A DNA stretch of 64,000 bases from Dehalococcoidia bacterium. Lineage in GTDB: Bacteria; Chloroflexota; Dehalococcoidia; Tepidiformales; Tepidiformaceae. Both the position numbers and the translations under genes were made by a program. The notes below the pieces were generated by a model, which was given only the letters and a program-made list of their open reading frames with translations, was not told where the DNA came from and made no database searches. Where the stretch lies: contig PQAO01000020.1 of assembly GCA_003104995.1 (NCBI GenBank), positions 1 through 64,000 of the forward strand, in the 5' to 3' direction. Positions 45,152 to 53,580 of the stretch are shown piece after piece. Position 1 is the stretch's first letter. Every line of letters begins with the position of its first letter.

Positions 45152-46150
45152 ATGGTCCGGCTTACCCCTGCCGACGAGTACTTCTACCACCAGATTCCCG
45201 AGCCTCTGCCCCAGGTGGCAACGTTCAGCGACCACTGGCGCGAGAGCCTCTTCTTCGTGATGCATCCCGAGGGCGAGGAGGGTGATGTCCTCATCCTCAC
45301 CCTTGCCCATTTCCCCGCGCGCGAAGAGATGGACTCGTTGCAGATGTGCCGTCTCGGGGGGCAACTCACCTTCGAGCGTCACGCCCGCCACTATGATGGC
45401 GACCCACACACCATGACCGTCGGCCCGGTCCGGATCGACATAACCGAGCCGTACAAGACCGTGAAACTCTGGGTAGATCCGGCGGAGTCACCGATCGGGC
45501 TCGATATCACCTTCACCGCCCGGACGCGGGAGTGCGGCCTCCGCCGGGGCACGATGAAGCGGGGGAGCGAGACGATCTGGGACCAGAGCCACATGATCCA
45601 GTCCGGCCGGTACAACGGCACCTACAGCTTCGGTGGCAAGACCTACGAAGTGCGGGACTGGTGGGGCCAGCGCGACCACTCCTGGGGCATCCGCAACCAC
45701 CAGCGCTGCCCGATGTGGATGTGGCTCGCAATCCAGCTTCCTGACGGCATGCTCGGCATCTGGAACTGGGAGTACGCCAACGGTCATCGCATCTACCTCG
45801 ACGGCTACTGGGCCCCCGCCGACATGAGCGACCCGGTCCAGGTAGTGGCCTTCGAACACGACCTGCACTGGACTGATGCCTCGGGTGCCCGGACGAGCTA
45901 TGAGCGCGACGGTGCGACCGTTGCGGGCCTGGAAGGCGTGATCACGGCCAGGCTCGAGGATGGGCAGGAGCTCCGCCTGGAAGGCTCGGGCCGCTGGCAC
46001 GCGCGGTACGGCCAGCTCGGCGGCCAGGTGAACATGCAACTGCGGGATGCCCATGGGCGTAAGGGGAATGCCGCCTACGAGATCACCGGCTCCCACCACC
46101 ACCACTACTTCCCCATCGCCCGGGCCGAGAACCTGCCTCCCGGGGACTGA
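45152..46150 (+). CDS. CrtC/AttH-like (DUF7064/7065-type) lipocalin-fold protein
   Basis: 332 residues, GGAGG upstream of the ATG. Beta-rich, Trp/Tyr/His-rich sequence with the telling DWWGQRDHSWGIRNH motif and GMLGIWNWEYANG. Family members include hydroxyneurosporene synthase (CrtC) relatives and poorly known proteins next to lipid or steroid catabolism genes. A natural SHHHHYFPI stretch near the C-terminus is part of the fold. No carotenoid genes are nearby, so a carotenoid role is not supported. Function unknown. Confidence 0.7.
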   Translation: MVRLTPADEYFYHQIPEPLPQVATFSDHWRESLFFVMHPEGEEGDVLILTLAHFPAREEMDSLQMCRLGGQLTFERHARHYDGDPHTMTVGPVRIDITEPYKTVKLWVDPAESPIGLDITFTARTRECGLRRGTMKRGSETIWDQSHMIQSGRYNGTYSFGGKTYEVRDWWGQRDHSWGIRNHQRCPMWMWLAIQLPDGMLGIWNWEYANGHRIYLDGYWAPADMSDPVQVVAFEHDLHWTDASGARTSYERDGATVAGLEGVITARLEDGQELRLEGSGRWHARYGQLGGQVNMQLRDAHGRKGNAAYEITGSHHHHYFPIARAENLPPGD

Positions 46151-46223
46151 GGCGGGTGGCAGGGCCGTCGATCCGGGCGTAAGGTCAAAGGTCATCACCT
46201 GAAGTCTAGGATGGGGATTTCGC

Positions 46224-46691
46224 ATGACCACAGAAACCACGGAAGCGCTCGCCGGCCTGCTCGTCGAGCAGGCGCCAGACGCCGTCATCTTCGCCGGTCC
46301 CGATGGCAACATCCAGGTCTGGAACTCCGCGGCGGCGGAGATGTTCGGCTACTCCGAAGCCGAGGCCATGGGCAAGAACCTTGACATCATCATCCCGGAG
46401 CAATTCCGCGATGCGCACTGGAAGGGCTTTGACCGGGCACTCAAGGCCGGCGAGAGCAAATACCGCGGCCAGTCGCTCCCAACGCGCGCGATGAACGCCA
46501 AAGGCGAGCCTTTCTACGTAGAGTTGAGCTTCGCGATTGTGCACGGTCGGGATGGCGCCGTGATCGGTGCGCTGGCGCACGCGCGGGACATCAACGACCG
46601 GTTCGAAAAGGATCGGGCCAGCCGCCGCCGCATGCGCGAGCTGGAGGAAGAGCTGAAGGCGCTGAAGGGCGAGGGCGCGGCCCCGGCCTGA
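46224..46691 (+). CDS. single-domain PAS protein
   Basis: 155 residues. One PAS domain (about 8-120): VEQAPDAVIFAGPDGNIQVWNSAAAEMFGYSEAEAMGKNLDIIIPEQFRD, and a PAC-like end GAVIGALAHARDINDRF. A short basic/acidic coiled C-terminus follows. No histidine kinase, GGDEF or DNA-binding part is attached, so it must signal through a partner. Ligand unknown. Ends 1 bp from the convergent phosphatase. Confidence 0.88.
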   Translation: MTTETTEALAGLLVEQAPDAVIFAGPDGNIQVWNSAAAEMFGYSEAEAMGKNLDIIIPEQFRDAHWKGFDRALKAGESKYRGQSLPTRAMNAKGEPFYVELSFAIVHGRDGAVIGALAHARDINDRFEKDRASRRRMRELEEELKALKGEGAAPA

Positions 46692-46692
46692 C

Positions 46693-47430
46693 TCAGGCCA
46701 TCAGGCGGGCCCGCAGCGAGGAGATGGTCGAGGCGCTCACACCGAGGTCGTGGGCATAGCCTTCGGCGGAGCCGTGTCTCTCGCGCAGCGTCTGAAGCGC
46801 AGTCTCGATGGCGTCGCGTGGGGCGGCCAACAGTTGCGCCGCGCGCGTTTCGTCGACGCCGCGCTCGCGCATCTCAGGCAGCCACTCCTCGAGCATCGGC
46901 TTGAGCAGCGATTCGGTCAGGGTGTAGTCGGTGATGATGGTCTCATCGTCCACGCCTGCCATGTCCAGCAGGAGGGCGGCGGCCACACCAGTCCGGTCCT
47001 TGCCGGCGGCGCAGTGGAACAGCACCCGGCCCTCTGCGCCGGCGGTCACTTCCATGAGGGTGCGATAGGCGTCCCGGCCCATTTCGAGGAAGCGGCCATA
47101 GACTGCGCCAAAGCCCGGGAATTCCTTCTCCATCCCGACGGGCGAGGCATCGTCCTGGAACACCGGCGCGTGGATGTGGCGGATGCCGTACGGCGCCGGG
47201 TCGGGCGTCACGCTGCGCTCGCGTTCAACGTCGGAGCGGAAGTCGATGATGGTGGTGACGCCCGCCTCGGCAAGGCCGCGCATGCCGGTATCGGTAAGGC
47301 GGTGCAGGCTGGCGGAGCGGATGACAGTTTCGCTGGTAACGCGCCCGGACGAGGTGGTGTAGCCGCCAATGTGGCGGACGTTGTGGGCGATTTCGAGCCG
47401 CAGCTCGCGGTTGGTGATGGTTAGCTCCAT
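46693..47430 (-). CDS. tyrosine/lipid phosphatase, MptpB-like
   Basis: 245 residues. Cys-dependent phosphatase with P-loop HCAAGKDR (Cys140 to Arg146) and the general acid probably in the preceding IIDFRSDVER loop region. The GKDR form of the loop is typical of the bacterial MptpB family, which removes phosphate from Tyr, Ser/Thr and phosphoinositides. NVRHIGGYTTSSGRVTSETVIRSASL is the family's N-terminal signature. Divergent from the M20 peptidase gene across a 100-bp gap. Confidence 0.9.
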   Translation of the reverse strand: MELTITNRELRLEIAHNVRHIGGYTTSSGRVTSETVIRSASLHRLTDTGMRGLAEAGVTTIIDFRSDVERERSVTPDPAPYGIRHIHAPVFQDDASPVGMEKEFPGFGAVYGRFLEMGRDAYRTLMEVTAGAEGRVLFHCAAGKDRTGVAAALLLDMAGVDDETIITDYTLTESLLKPMLEEWLPEMRERGVDETRAAQLLAAPRDAIETALQTLRERHGSAEGYAHDLGVSASTISSLRARLMA

Positions 47431-47530
47431 GCCAACAGTGTCGCAGATGTGGATGAATCGGGCGTTAACGATGCCGAACGCGGGGCGCCAGCCGTATGCT
47501 TCGGTGACCACCCCGCCGGAGCAGCGCCCC

Positions 47531-48619
47531 GTGATCAACCGCGATCGCATCGTCCAGACCTTCCTCGAACTCGTCGCCATCGACTCCCCCTCGGGCGAAG
47601 AGGACGCCATCGCAGCGGAGCTCGAACGCCGTTTCCGCGACCTCGGGCTCGAAGTAGCCCAGGATGCCGCAGGCAACGTCCTCGGCCGCCGCGATGGTGA
47701 AGGCGAACCGGTCCTCCTCTCCGCCCACATGGACACCGTCGAGCCGGGCCGAGGCATCAAGCCCACATGGGACGGCCCCGACATCATCCGCAGCGACGGC
47801 ACGACCATCCTCGGCGCCGACAACAAGGCCGGGTGCGCCGTCATCCTCGAAGTGATCCAGTCAGCCATCGAGGACGGCGCCACGACGCGCCCGATCGAGG
47901 TCGCCATCAGCCGCGGCGAGGAGGTTGGACTGGTCGGCGCCGCCAACATGGACTACAGCCGCGTCGCTGCGAAGGTGGCCATCGTCATCGATAGTGGTGG
48001 TCCGCCGTCGAGCATCCAGGGCCAGGCGCCGTATCACTACACGTACGACATCGAAGTGCACGGGCGCGCGGCCCACGCCGGCCTCGAGCCCGAGAAAGGC
48101 GTGCCTGCCATCTCGATCGCCTCGGAGATCGTGCTCGGCCTGCCCCAGGGACGTTTCGATTCGGAGACCACCGGCAACGTCGGCAAGATCCAGGGCGGGC
48201 TCGTGCGGAACGCAGTCCCCGACCACACCGTCATCCAGGGCGAGATGCGCTCGATGGTCGAGGAAAAGGTTGAGACACTCGTCTCGAAGACGAAGCGCCA
48301 TATCGAAGGCGTGCAGGAGAAACACCCCGCAGCCCGGATCGACGCGCGCTTCCACACCGCATACCCGGGCTACACCCTTACCCCCGACGACCCGGCGGTG
48401 AAGCTGTTGTTCCCGGTGCTCGAAGAGCTGGGGTTCACGCCCAACCCCCATCCCGTCGGCGGGGGCACAGATGGCAACGTCTTCCGCGGCCACGGCATCG
48501 CCAGCGTGGTCATCGGCCGGGGCGGCTACAACCAGCACACCAAAGACGAATACCTGGTGATCCCCGAGATGCTCGAATGCGCGCGGGTGGTTGAAGGGTG
48601 CGTTCGCCGCATCCCCTGA
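47531..48619 (+). CDS. M20 family metallopeptidase, peptidase T-like
   Basis: 362 residues from a GTG with GGAG upstream. Di-zinc aminopeptidase or deacylase: SAHMDTVEPG and GADNKAG supply His and Asp ligands, SRGEEVGLVGA the catalytic Glu-Glu, IDSGGP the Asp ligand, and NQHTKDE near the end the last His. The insert HGRAAHAGLEPEKGVPAISIASEIV is the dimerisation domain. Closest to PepT-like proteins of unknown substrate. Confidence 0.9.
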   Translation: MINRDRIVQTFLELVAIDSPSGEEDAIAAELERRFRDLGLEVAQDAAGNVLGRRDGEGEPVLLSAHMDTVEPGRGIKPTWDGPDIIRSDGTTILGADNKAGCAVILEVIQSAIEDGATTRPIEVAISRGEEVGLVGAANMDYSRVAAKVAIVIDSGGPPSSIQGQAPYHYTYDIEVHGRAAHAGLEPEKGVPAISIASEIVLGLPQGRFDSETTGNVGKIQGGLVRNAVPDHTVIQGEMRSMVEEKVETLVSKTKRHIEGVQEKHPAARIDARFHTAYPGYTLTPDDPAVKLLFPVLEELGFTPNPHPVGGGTDGNVFRGHGIASVVIGRGGYNQHTKDEYLVIPEMLECARVVEGCVRRIP

Positions 48620-48620
48620 G

Positions 48621-49007
48621 TCACCAGGCTTGCCGTACATCCCGTTCGCCCTCGCCCCGCGCGAGGGCCGAGATCCGGTGCGCGAGCACAGCGGAACCGC
48701 GGGCCAGGGGCTCGAAACGCCAGGCGACCGCCTCTTCGAACACCTCGGCGGTGGCGCGTGGCACGCTGGCTTCGGCGCTCATGATCCACGATCCGGCGAG
48801 GAGCCGCAGGTGATACACGGTCGAGCCCCGGTACGTGGCTGCATCCAGCAAGGCCGCCTGTTCCGCGTATTCCGCAACCACCCGTTCGGCCAGGGCCATC
48901 GCGGGGTTCTTCACCATCGGATCGAGATCAACGACCCGCCCGAAGGAAGTCATCAGGTTGCCGTAGATGGCGTCGGTGATACGAGGCTTCCGGCGAAAGA
49001 ATGGCAT
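48621..49007 (-). CDS. hypothetical protein coupled to yqeC
   Basis: 128 residues, all-helical in appearance, no Cys cluster, membrane segment or signal peptide. Begins MPFFRRKPRITDAIYGNL and ends DVRQAW. Its ATG shares one base with the yqeC stop (TGATG), so the two are translationally coupled and likely work together. No family recognised. Confidence 0.65.
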   Translation of the reverse strand: MPFFRRKPRITDAIYGNLMTSFGRVVDLDPMVKNPAMALAERVVAEYAEQAALLDAATYRGSTVYHLRLLAGSWIMSAEASVPRATAEVFEEAVAWRFEPLARGSAVLAHRISALARGEGERDVRQAW

Positions 49008-49756
49008 CAGCGGACCACCCCATGAATCGCCCCCGCTTCATGGGCGGTCGCGATGACGGCCGTGTTGTAGCCGCCGTATACGAGCCGGGCGGCGATGTGG
49101 TTCGCGACCGCATGGTGTTCCGGCGTCAGCGGGCGGTTGAGGAGCGCGTGCAGCCGTGCGCCCTCGGGTACGCACTTCCGGCCGCCTTCGGCGTGCAGCA
49201 GCGTTTCCACGATGACGTCGGCGGTGACCGGGGCCCCGGTCGCTACCTTCGTCAGGTCGGAGACGAGCCCCGGGCGATGCACCCAGTGATCGCTGAGCGG
49301 GTGCCCGAGCACGGAAAGACCGACACACACCACGACATCAGTCGCCGACGCGGGGATGGCTGGTTCGTGCGCTGCGGGGGCTTTGAACGGCCGGTGCGCA
49401 GAACCGTCGGCTTCGATCGCCAGGACGTAGTCCCCCGGCGGAAGCTTGCTGACCACCTCCGCCGGGAAGCCCGTCATGCGGCCCGCCTCGACCTCGGCGG
49501 AAATAAATGTGCGGGCCTCGCCGGGGCGCATCTCGCGGGCGAAGGCGGTGGCGAGGCCCTCCGCGGTGGTCTCGATGCAGCGTGGCATGGCGATGCCGCG
49601 CGGCCGGGTGAATCGCACCGTGGTCGTCACCGCCGCGGCGAACCCACGGGCCGCGGCTTCGTTCGCCAGGGAGAACACCAGGCTGGTCTTGCCCCCGGCG
49701 CCGACGGCGGCGACGATGACTCCAGGCCCGAACCCGAATGCTTCGAACAGGTCCAC
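49007..49756 (-). CDS. yqeC: selenium cofactor biosynthesis protein YqeC
   Basis: 249 residues. P-loop NTPase-like protein found with selenium-dependent molybdenum hydroxylases. Walker-A-like AAVGAGGKTSLVF at about residues 15-27, LAIEADGSAHRPFKAPAAHEPAIP and VCVGLSVLGHPL are family hallmarks. Divergent from mobA by 37 bp, which fits shared use in molybdenum cofactor work. Whether this genome uses the selenium form cannot be told from this window. Confidence 0.85.
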   Translation of the reverse strand: MDLFEAFGFGPGVIVAAVGAGGKTSLVFSLANEAAARGFAAAVTTTVRFTRPRGIAMPRCIETTAEGLATAFAREMRPGEARTFISAEVEAGRMTGFPAEVVSKLPPGDYVLAIEADGSAHRPFKAPAAHEPAIPASATDVVVCVGLSVLGHPLSDHWVHRPGLVSDLTKVATGAPVTADVIVETLLHAEGGRKCVPEGARLHALLNRPLTPEHHAVANHIAARLVYGGYNTAVIATAHEAGAIHGVVR

Positions 49757-49793
49757 GAGCAGATTCTACGGGCTGGGACGCGGTGGCTCTCGC

Positions 49794-50396
49794 ATGGAAG
49801 GTTTGACGGCGGTCGTACTCGTTGGAGGCAAGAGCTCGCGGTTCGGCTCCGACAAGGCATCGGCGCTCCTGCGAGGCCGCCCCTTGCTGCAGTGGGTGCT
49901 CGACGCGGTCGGCCAGGTGTGCGAGGCAGTAGTGGTCGTGAAGGCGCGCGGGCAAGTGCTGCCCGATGCCACCTGCTCCGTGCCGATGACCGTCGTCGAA
50001 GACCTTTACGACGCGCAGGGCCCGCTGGCGGGACTGGTGGCAGCCTTCGAAGTTGTGCGCACGCCCCTCGCCTTCGCGACCTCGTGTGACTCGCCACTGG
50101 CAGAGCCGGCACTCATCCGGTTCCTGGCATCCAGGGCGGCTGAAGCAGACGTGGTCTATCCGCTCGTCGAAGGGCGCCCCCAGCCCCTGGTCGCCGTGTA
50201 CCGCGCAGCCGCCTGCCTGCCGGTGTTCCGCGAGAACGTGGAGCGCGGCCAGTTGCGGGTCGTGGTCGCCTACGAGGGGCTTCGCCAGGAGACCGTGACC
50301 GGAGAAGAGGCGGCTACTGCCGATCCCCGGCTCCGCACGTTCCTCAATGCCAATACCCCGGAGCGGCTGGCGGAAATCGACGCGCTCCTGGGTTAG
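49794..50396 (+). CDS. mobA: molybdenum cofactor guanylyltransferase
   Basis: 200 residues. Adds GMP to Mo-molybdopterin to make the guanine dinucleotide cofactor. N-terminal nucleotide-binding motif VLVGGKSSRFGSDKA (about 8-22), then DLYDAQGPLAGLVAAF and SCDSPLAEPALIRFL with the Mg-binding Asp. Provides the cofactor needed by DMSO-reductase-type enzymes such as the two at the left end of the window. Confidence 0.92.
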   Translation: MEGLTAVVLVGGKSSRFGSDKASALLRGRPLLQWVLDAVGQVCEAVVVVKARGQVLPDATCSVPMTVVEDLYDAQGPLAGLVAAFEVVRTPLAFATSCDSPLAEPALIRFLASRAAEADVVYPLVEGRPQPLVAVYRAAACLPVFRENVERGQLRVVVAYEGLRQETVTGEEAATADPRLRTFLNANTPERLAEIDALLG

Positions 50397-50424
50397 GGCC
50401 GGTTCACTCCCGGGGCGGGTTCGG

Positions 50425-50452
50425 TTGACAGCCTTTGGGAGCCACCTATGAT
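50425..50452 (+). promoter_or_regulatory. consensus sigma-70 promoter
   Basis: TTGACA (50425-50430), 16-bp spacer, TATGAT (50447-50452). It is the best -35/-10 pair seen in the window. Start of transcription would be near 50459, about 140 nt before the GTG of the ATPase gene. Confidence 0.7.
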
Positions 50453-50458
50453 CGCCCA

Positions 50459-50598
50459 AGAGGCCCGGCGCCAAGTAGCCGGGCGCATCACCCAGGGGGT
50501 GGTGCCCGGGGCCGGCTGGCGCCCTTCGCGGGTGGCAACCTTCTCCGTCGGCTCTCCGGCCGCCCGCCGCGCCGGATAACTACAGGAGTGGGGGACCA
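50459..50598 (+). promoter_or_regulatory. GC-rich structured 5' leader of unknown class
   Basis: Successive hairpins can be drawn: CCCGGC/GCCGGG (50464-50469 with 50478-50483), CACCC/GGGTG around 50489-50501 extendable to about 10 bp, and weaker GC-rich pairs to 50575. An AGGAG and a GGGGGA lie before the GTG. No known riboswitch core was recognised. Confidence 0.4.
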
Positions 50599-51999
50599 GT
50601 GACAACTCTCGAACGGCCACGAACGGTGGGCGAACTCAAGACCTCCGGCTACCAGGTGCTGCCGGTGCGCGAAGAGATGCGCAAGAATCTCATCGCCAAG
50701 ATGCGCGCGGGCGAAGACCTCTTCCCCGGCATCTACGGCTACGAAGAAACCGTCATACCGCACATCGTCAATGCCATCCTCGCGGGCCAGGACATCATCT
50801 TCCTCGGCGAGCGCGGCCAGGCGAAGTCGCGCATCATCCGCTCGCTAACCTCGCTCCTCGATGAGGAGATCCCGGTCCTCGCCGGTTGCGAGATCCCCGA
50901 AAACCCGTTCCACCCCATTACCCAGGCCGGGCGCGATGTGGTCGCCGGGAAAGGCGACGCCGCTGAGCTCGAGTGGATCTCCCGGGATCAGCGCTACGGC
51001 GAAAAGCTCGCGACGCCGGACATCACCATCGCCGACCTCATCGGCGAGGTCGACCCTATCAAGGTCGCCGAGGGCCGCTACCTGAGCGACGAGCTGACCA
51101 TCCACTACGGCCTCATCCCGCGAACCAACCGCGGCGTGTTCTGCATCAACGAGCTGCCCGACCTTGCCGAGCGTATCCAGGTCGGCCTGTTGAACATCAT
51201 GGAAGAGCGCGACGTGCAGATCCGCGGCTACCGAATCCGCCTGCCACTCGATGTGTTTATCGTGGCCAGTGCGAACCCGGAGGACTACACCAACCGCGGC
51301 CGCATCATTACGCCGCTGAAGGACCGCTACGGCGCCCAGGTGCGCACCCACTACCCGACGAAGATCGAGCACGAAATCGGGATCATGGATGCCGAACACC
51401 ACCCGGTGCCGGCCGATTTCAACGTGGTGGTCCCGGCCTACATGAAGGAAGTCATCGCCGAGATCAGCCGCCTCGCGCGCCGCAGCCCGGACGTGAACCA
51501 GCGTTCCGGCGTCAGCGTCCGCGCCTCCATCGCGAACTACGAATCGATGCTCGCAAACGCCCTCCGCCGGGCGATCCTGACCGGCGAAGACGTCGTCGTG
51601 CCACGCGTGAGCGACCTCCCCTACGTCATCCCCGCAATCAGCGGCAAGGTCGAATTCGAGACCGTCGAGGAAGGCCGCGAAGACCAGATCATCGACAAGC
51701 TCATCCAGGGGGCGGTTGTCGCCGTGTTCAATCGCTACTTCAACCTGGGCGAGCTCGAACAGGTGGTGAACCGCTTCAAGGCCGGCGTGGCCGTCGAAGT
51801 TGGCGACATGACGCCAAGCGCGGAGTACGACAGCCTCGCCCGCCAGGTGGAGGGCATCTTCCCGGCCATCGAAAAGCTCGGGGCGACGAAGAGCTCGGCT
51901 GAAGAGGCTTCTGCCGTCGAGTTCCTCCTCGAAGGGCTCCACCTCAACAAGCGCCTGAACAAGGACAAAGTCGGCGGCAAGACCCAGTACCGCGGCTAG
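50599..51999 (+). CDS. magnesium-chelatase ChlI / MoxR-like AAA ATPase
   Basis: 466 residues from a GTG. AAA+ ATPase with a P-loop of unusual form GERGQAKS (70-77), then Walker B region GVFCINELPDL and sensor IVASANPEDYTNRGRIITPLKDR. This is the stand-alone ChlI-like family often paired with a von Willebrand A protein. No VWA-domain gene is adjacent, and no bacteriochlorophyll genes are in the window. It probably remodels a metal- or protein-containing target. The client is unknown. Confidence 0.88.
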   Translation: MTTLERPRTVGELKTSGYQVLPVREEMRKNLIAKMRAGEDLFPGIYGYEETVIPHIVNAILAGQDIIFLGERGQAKSRIIRSLTSLLDEEIPVLAGCEIPENPFHPITQAGRDVVAGKGDAAELEWISRDQRYGEKLATPDITIADLIGEVDPIKVAEGRYLSDELTIHYGLIPRTNRGVFCINELPDLAERIQVGLLNIMEERDVQIRGYRIRLPLDVFIVASANPEDYTNRGRIITPLKDRYGAQVRTHYPTKIEHEIGIMDAEHHPVPADFNVVVPAYMKEVIAEISRLARRSPDVNQRSGVSVRASIANYESMLANALRRAILTGEDVVVPRVSDLPYVIPAISGKVEFETVEEGREDQIIDKLIQGAVVAVFNRYFNLGELEQVVNRFKAGVAVEVGDMTPSAEYDSLARQVEGIFPAIEKLGATKSSAEEASAVEFLLEGLHLNKRLNKDKVGGKTQYRG

Positions 52000-52000
52000 C

Positions 52001-52552
52001 ATGGCACCCGAGGCCGTCCGCATCAGTGAAATCCCGGTCCATGGCCCCCTGTTCGAGGGGGCCATGGCCGTCTATGGCGAAGCTTTTGCGCGCCCGCCCT
52101 ACAGCGACCTGGACCGGGGAGCCGAGATACGCCTGCGGCTCCGCGATACCCACGCCCGCCGCACCGGCTTCCGGCTGCTCGCAGCAACGGAGCACCCGGA
52201 GCGCGTGGTCGGCATGGCCTACGGCTACCATGGAGAACCCGGGCAATGGTGGCATGACACCGTCTTGAAGCGTGTGACGCCCGAGGTTGCGGCCGACTGG
52301 TTCGGCGACTCGTACGAACTCGTCGAACTGGCGGTCCACCCGGACTTCCAGTGCCGCGGCATCGGCACGGCCCTGGTCGAGGACCTCCTCCGCGGTCGCC
52401 CGGAGCGAACCTGCGTGCTGAGCACTCGAACCGACAGCGAAGCGCACCGGCTCTACAGCCGCCTCGGGTTCGAGCACATCATCGAGATGACCTTCACCGC
52501 CGGTGGCTGGCCCTTCTACGTCATGGGCAAGCGGATGACCGCTGACCGTTGA
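52001..52552 (+). CDS. GNAT family N-acetyltransferase
   Basis: 183 residues, starting 1 nt after the ATPase stop. Acetyl-CoA binding motif A is VELAVHPDFQCRGIGTALVEDLL; the C-terminal SEAHRLYSRLGFEHIIEM is motif B. Acceptor unknown. Likely co-transcribed with the ATPase. Confidence 0.88.
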   Translation: MAPEAVRISEIPVHGPLFEGAMAVYGEAFARPPYSDLDRGAEIRLRLRDTHARRTGFRLLAATEHPERVVGMAYGYHGEPGQWWHDTVLKRVTPEVAADWFGDSYELVELAVHPDFQCRGIGTALVEDLLRGRPERTCVLSTRTDSEAHRLYSRLGFEHIIEMTFTAGGWPFYVMGKRMTADR

Positions 52553-52582
52553 GCCGCCCGGCGGTATCCTGATCTGTATCCC

Positions 52583-52918
52583 ATGAGCCAGTCCGAAACG
52601 TTCCGCTGCGTGAAGTGCAAGCAACAGGTCGACACCCTTTCCTTCGGGACGACCCAGCGCAACCACTGTCCCCAGTGCCTCTGGTCGCGCCACGTCGACA
52701 ACTTCCCGGGCGACCGGAAGTCGGCCTGCGGCGGCCCGATGGAGCCACTCGCGGTGTTTGTCGCGCAGGGCGGCGAATGGATGCTCATCCACCGCTGCAA
52801 GAGTTGCGGCCTGTTGCACGAGAACCGCATCGCTGGTGACGACAACATGATGATCCTGATGGCCATCGCGGCGCGCCCCCTGGCGAACCCGCCGGTGCCC
52901 ATGGAGTACCTGAGCTAA
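52583..52918 (+). CDS. RNHCP domain protein
   Basis: 111 residues. Named for its RNHCPQCLWSRHVD motif (about residues 26-39), with CVKCK before and CKSCGLLHENRIAGDDN after, giving two zinc-ribbon-like Cys pairs. Family of unknown function, widespread as a single copy. 30 nt after the GNAT gene. Confidence 0.88.
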   Translation: MSQSETFRCVKCKQQVDTLSFGTTQRNHCPQCLWSRHVDNFPGDRKSACGGPMEPLAVFVAQGGEWMLIHRCKSCGLLHENRIAGDDNMMILMAIAARPLANPPVPMEYLS

Positions 52919-53088
52919 GGACCAGTCCCAGCACTATTGAAACGCGACCCCAAGGAAACGGATGATGCTGCGGGCCCGGGATCATTCGGATGTGGCGGCC
53001 GGCGAGCAGACAACGGTTGGGCCGTTGGCTCCCTCCAACGAGAACCGACAAGTCGCTCAGTTCGCCTGGCACAACCTCGAAAAACCGC

Positions 53089-53481
53089 TCAGTCGTCGAT
53101 GGGCTCAAGGCCGGCGATACCGTCCTTCATTGTCTGGATTTCTTCGGGGGAGTGCCCTTCCCAGCTCAGGAGTTCTGCCACCACCCGCAGCGGCTCCAGG
53201 GAGCGATACGACCTGGTGGGATTCCCGGGAAACCGTTTGTCCGTCAGGTTGGGATCATCCATGAACGGTCCCGTCGGCTCAACCTCGTAAATGCGGCCCG
53301 GGCCGTCGCCTTTGGCGAGTTCCGCCCCCCACGCGGCTGCATTTAGCGTCTCACTGAAGTAAACCCAGGGCGACTTCCGCTCTGTGTAGTTGGAGGAATG
53401 GCCGGGCTGGATCAGATCCCCGGGCCTCAGGTCCGCCCGGGTACCATGGTAGAAGCGTCGCGGATTGGCCGGCGAGGACAT
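53089..53481 (-). CDS. arr: NAD+--rifampin ADP-ribosyltransferase
   Basis: 130 residues from the ATG at 53481, which puts FYHGT at the same distance from the start as in known Arr proteins; an ATG 12 codons upstream is possible. Transfers ADP-ribose from NAD+ to the 23-hydroxyl of rifamycins and inactivates them. The expected catalytic set is present: His12 in YHGTRADL, Tyr41 in VYFSETL, and Asp75/Asp76 in GPFMDDPN, followed by the diagnostic DKRFPGNPTRSYRS. Single gene, no mobile element beside it. Confidence 0.92.
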   Translation of the reverse strand: MSSPANPRRFYHGTRADLRPGDLIQPGHSSNYTERKSPWVYFSETLNAAAWGAELAKGDGPGRIYEVEPTGPFMDDPNLTDKRFPGNPTRSYRSLEPLRVVAELLSWEGHSPEEIQTMKDGIAGLEPIDD

Positions 53482-53580
53482 CACGTATAACTTGGAGCTT
53501 CCCCGGCAGTTGGACAAGCACCACCGCGGGAAGTGAACGGCAAACGCTGCCTCAGCCCGGCCAATGGGCCACCGTAGACC

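Noticed and set aside
46096-46116. Run of four histidines resembling a purification tag
   Set aside because: It is within the natural reading frame in a His-rich C-terminus, with no vector-like sequence around it.
45152-46150. Carotenoid hydratase (CrtC) assignment
   Set aside because: The fold matches, but no carotenoid genes are nearby and the RDHSWG motif is shared with unrelated family members.
50599-51999. Bacteriochlorophyll magnesium chelatase subunit BchI
   Set aside because: The P-loop is atypical, BchD and BchH are absent, and the stand-alone ChlI-like ATPase family fits better.
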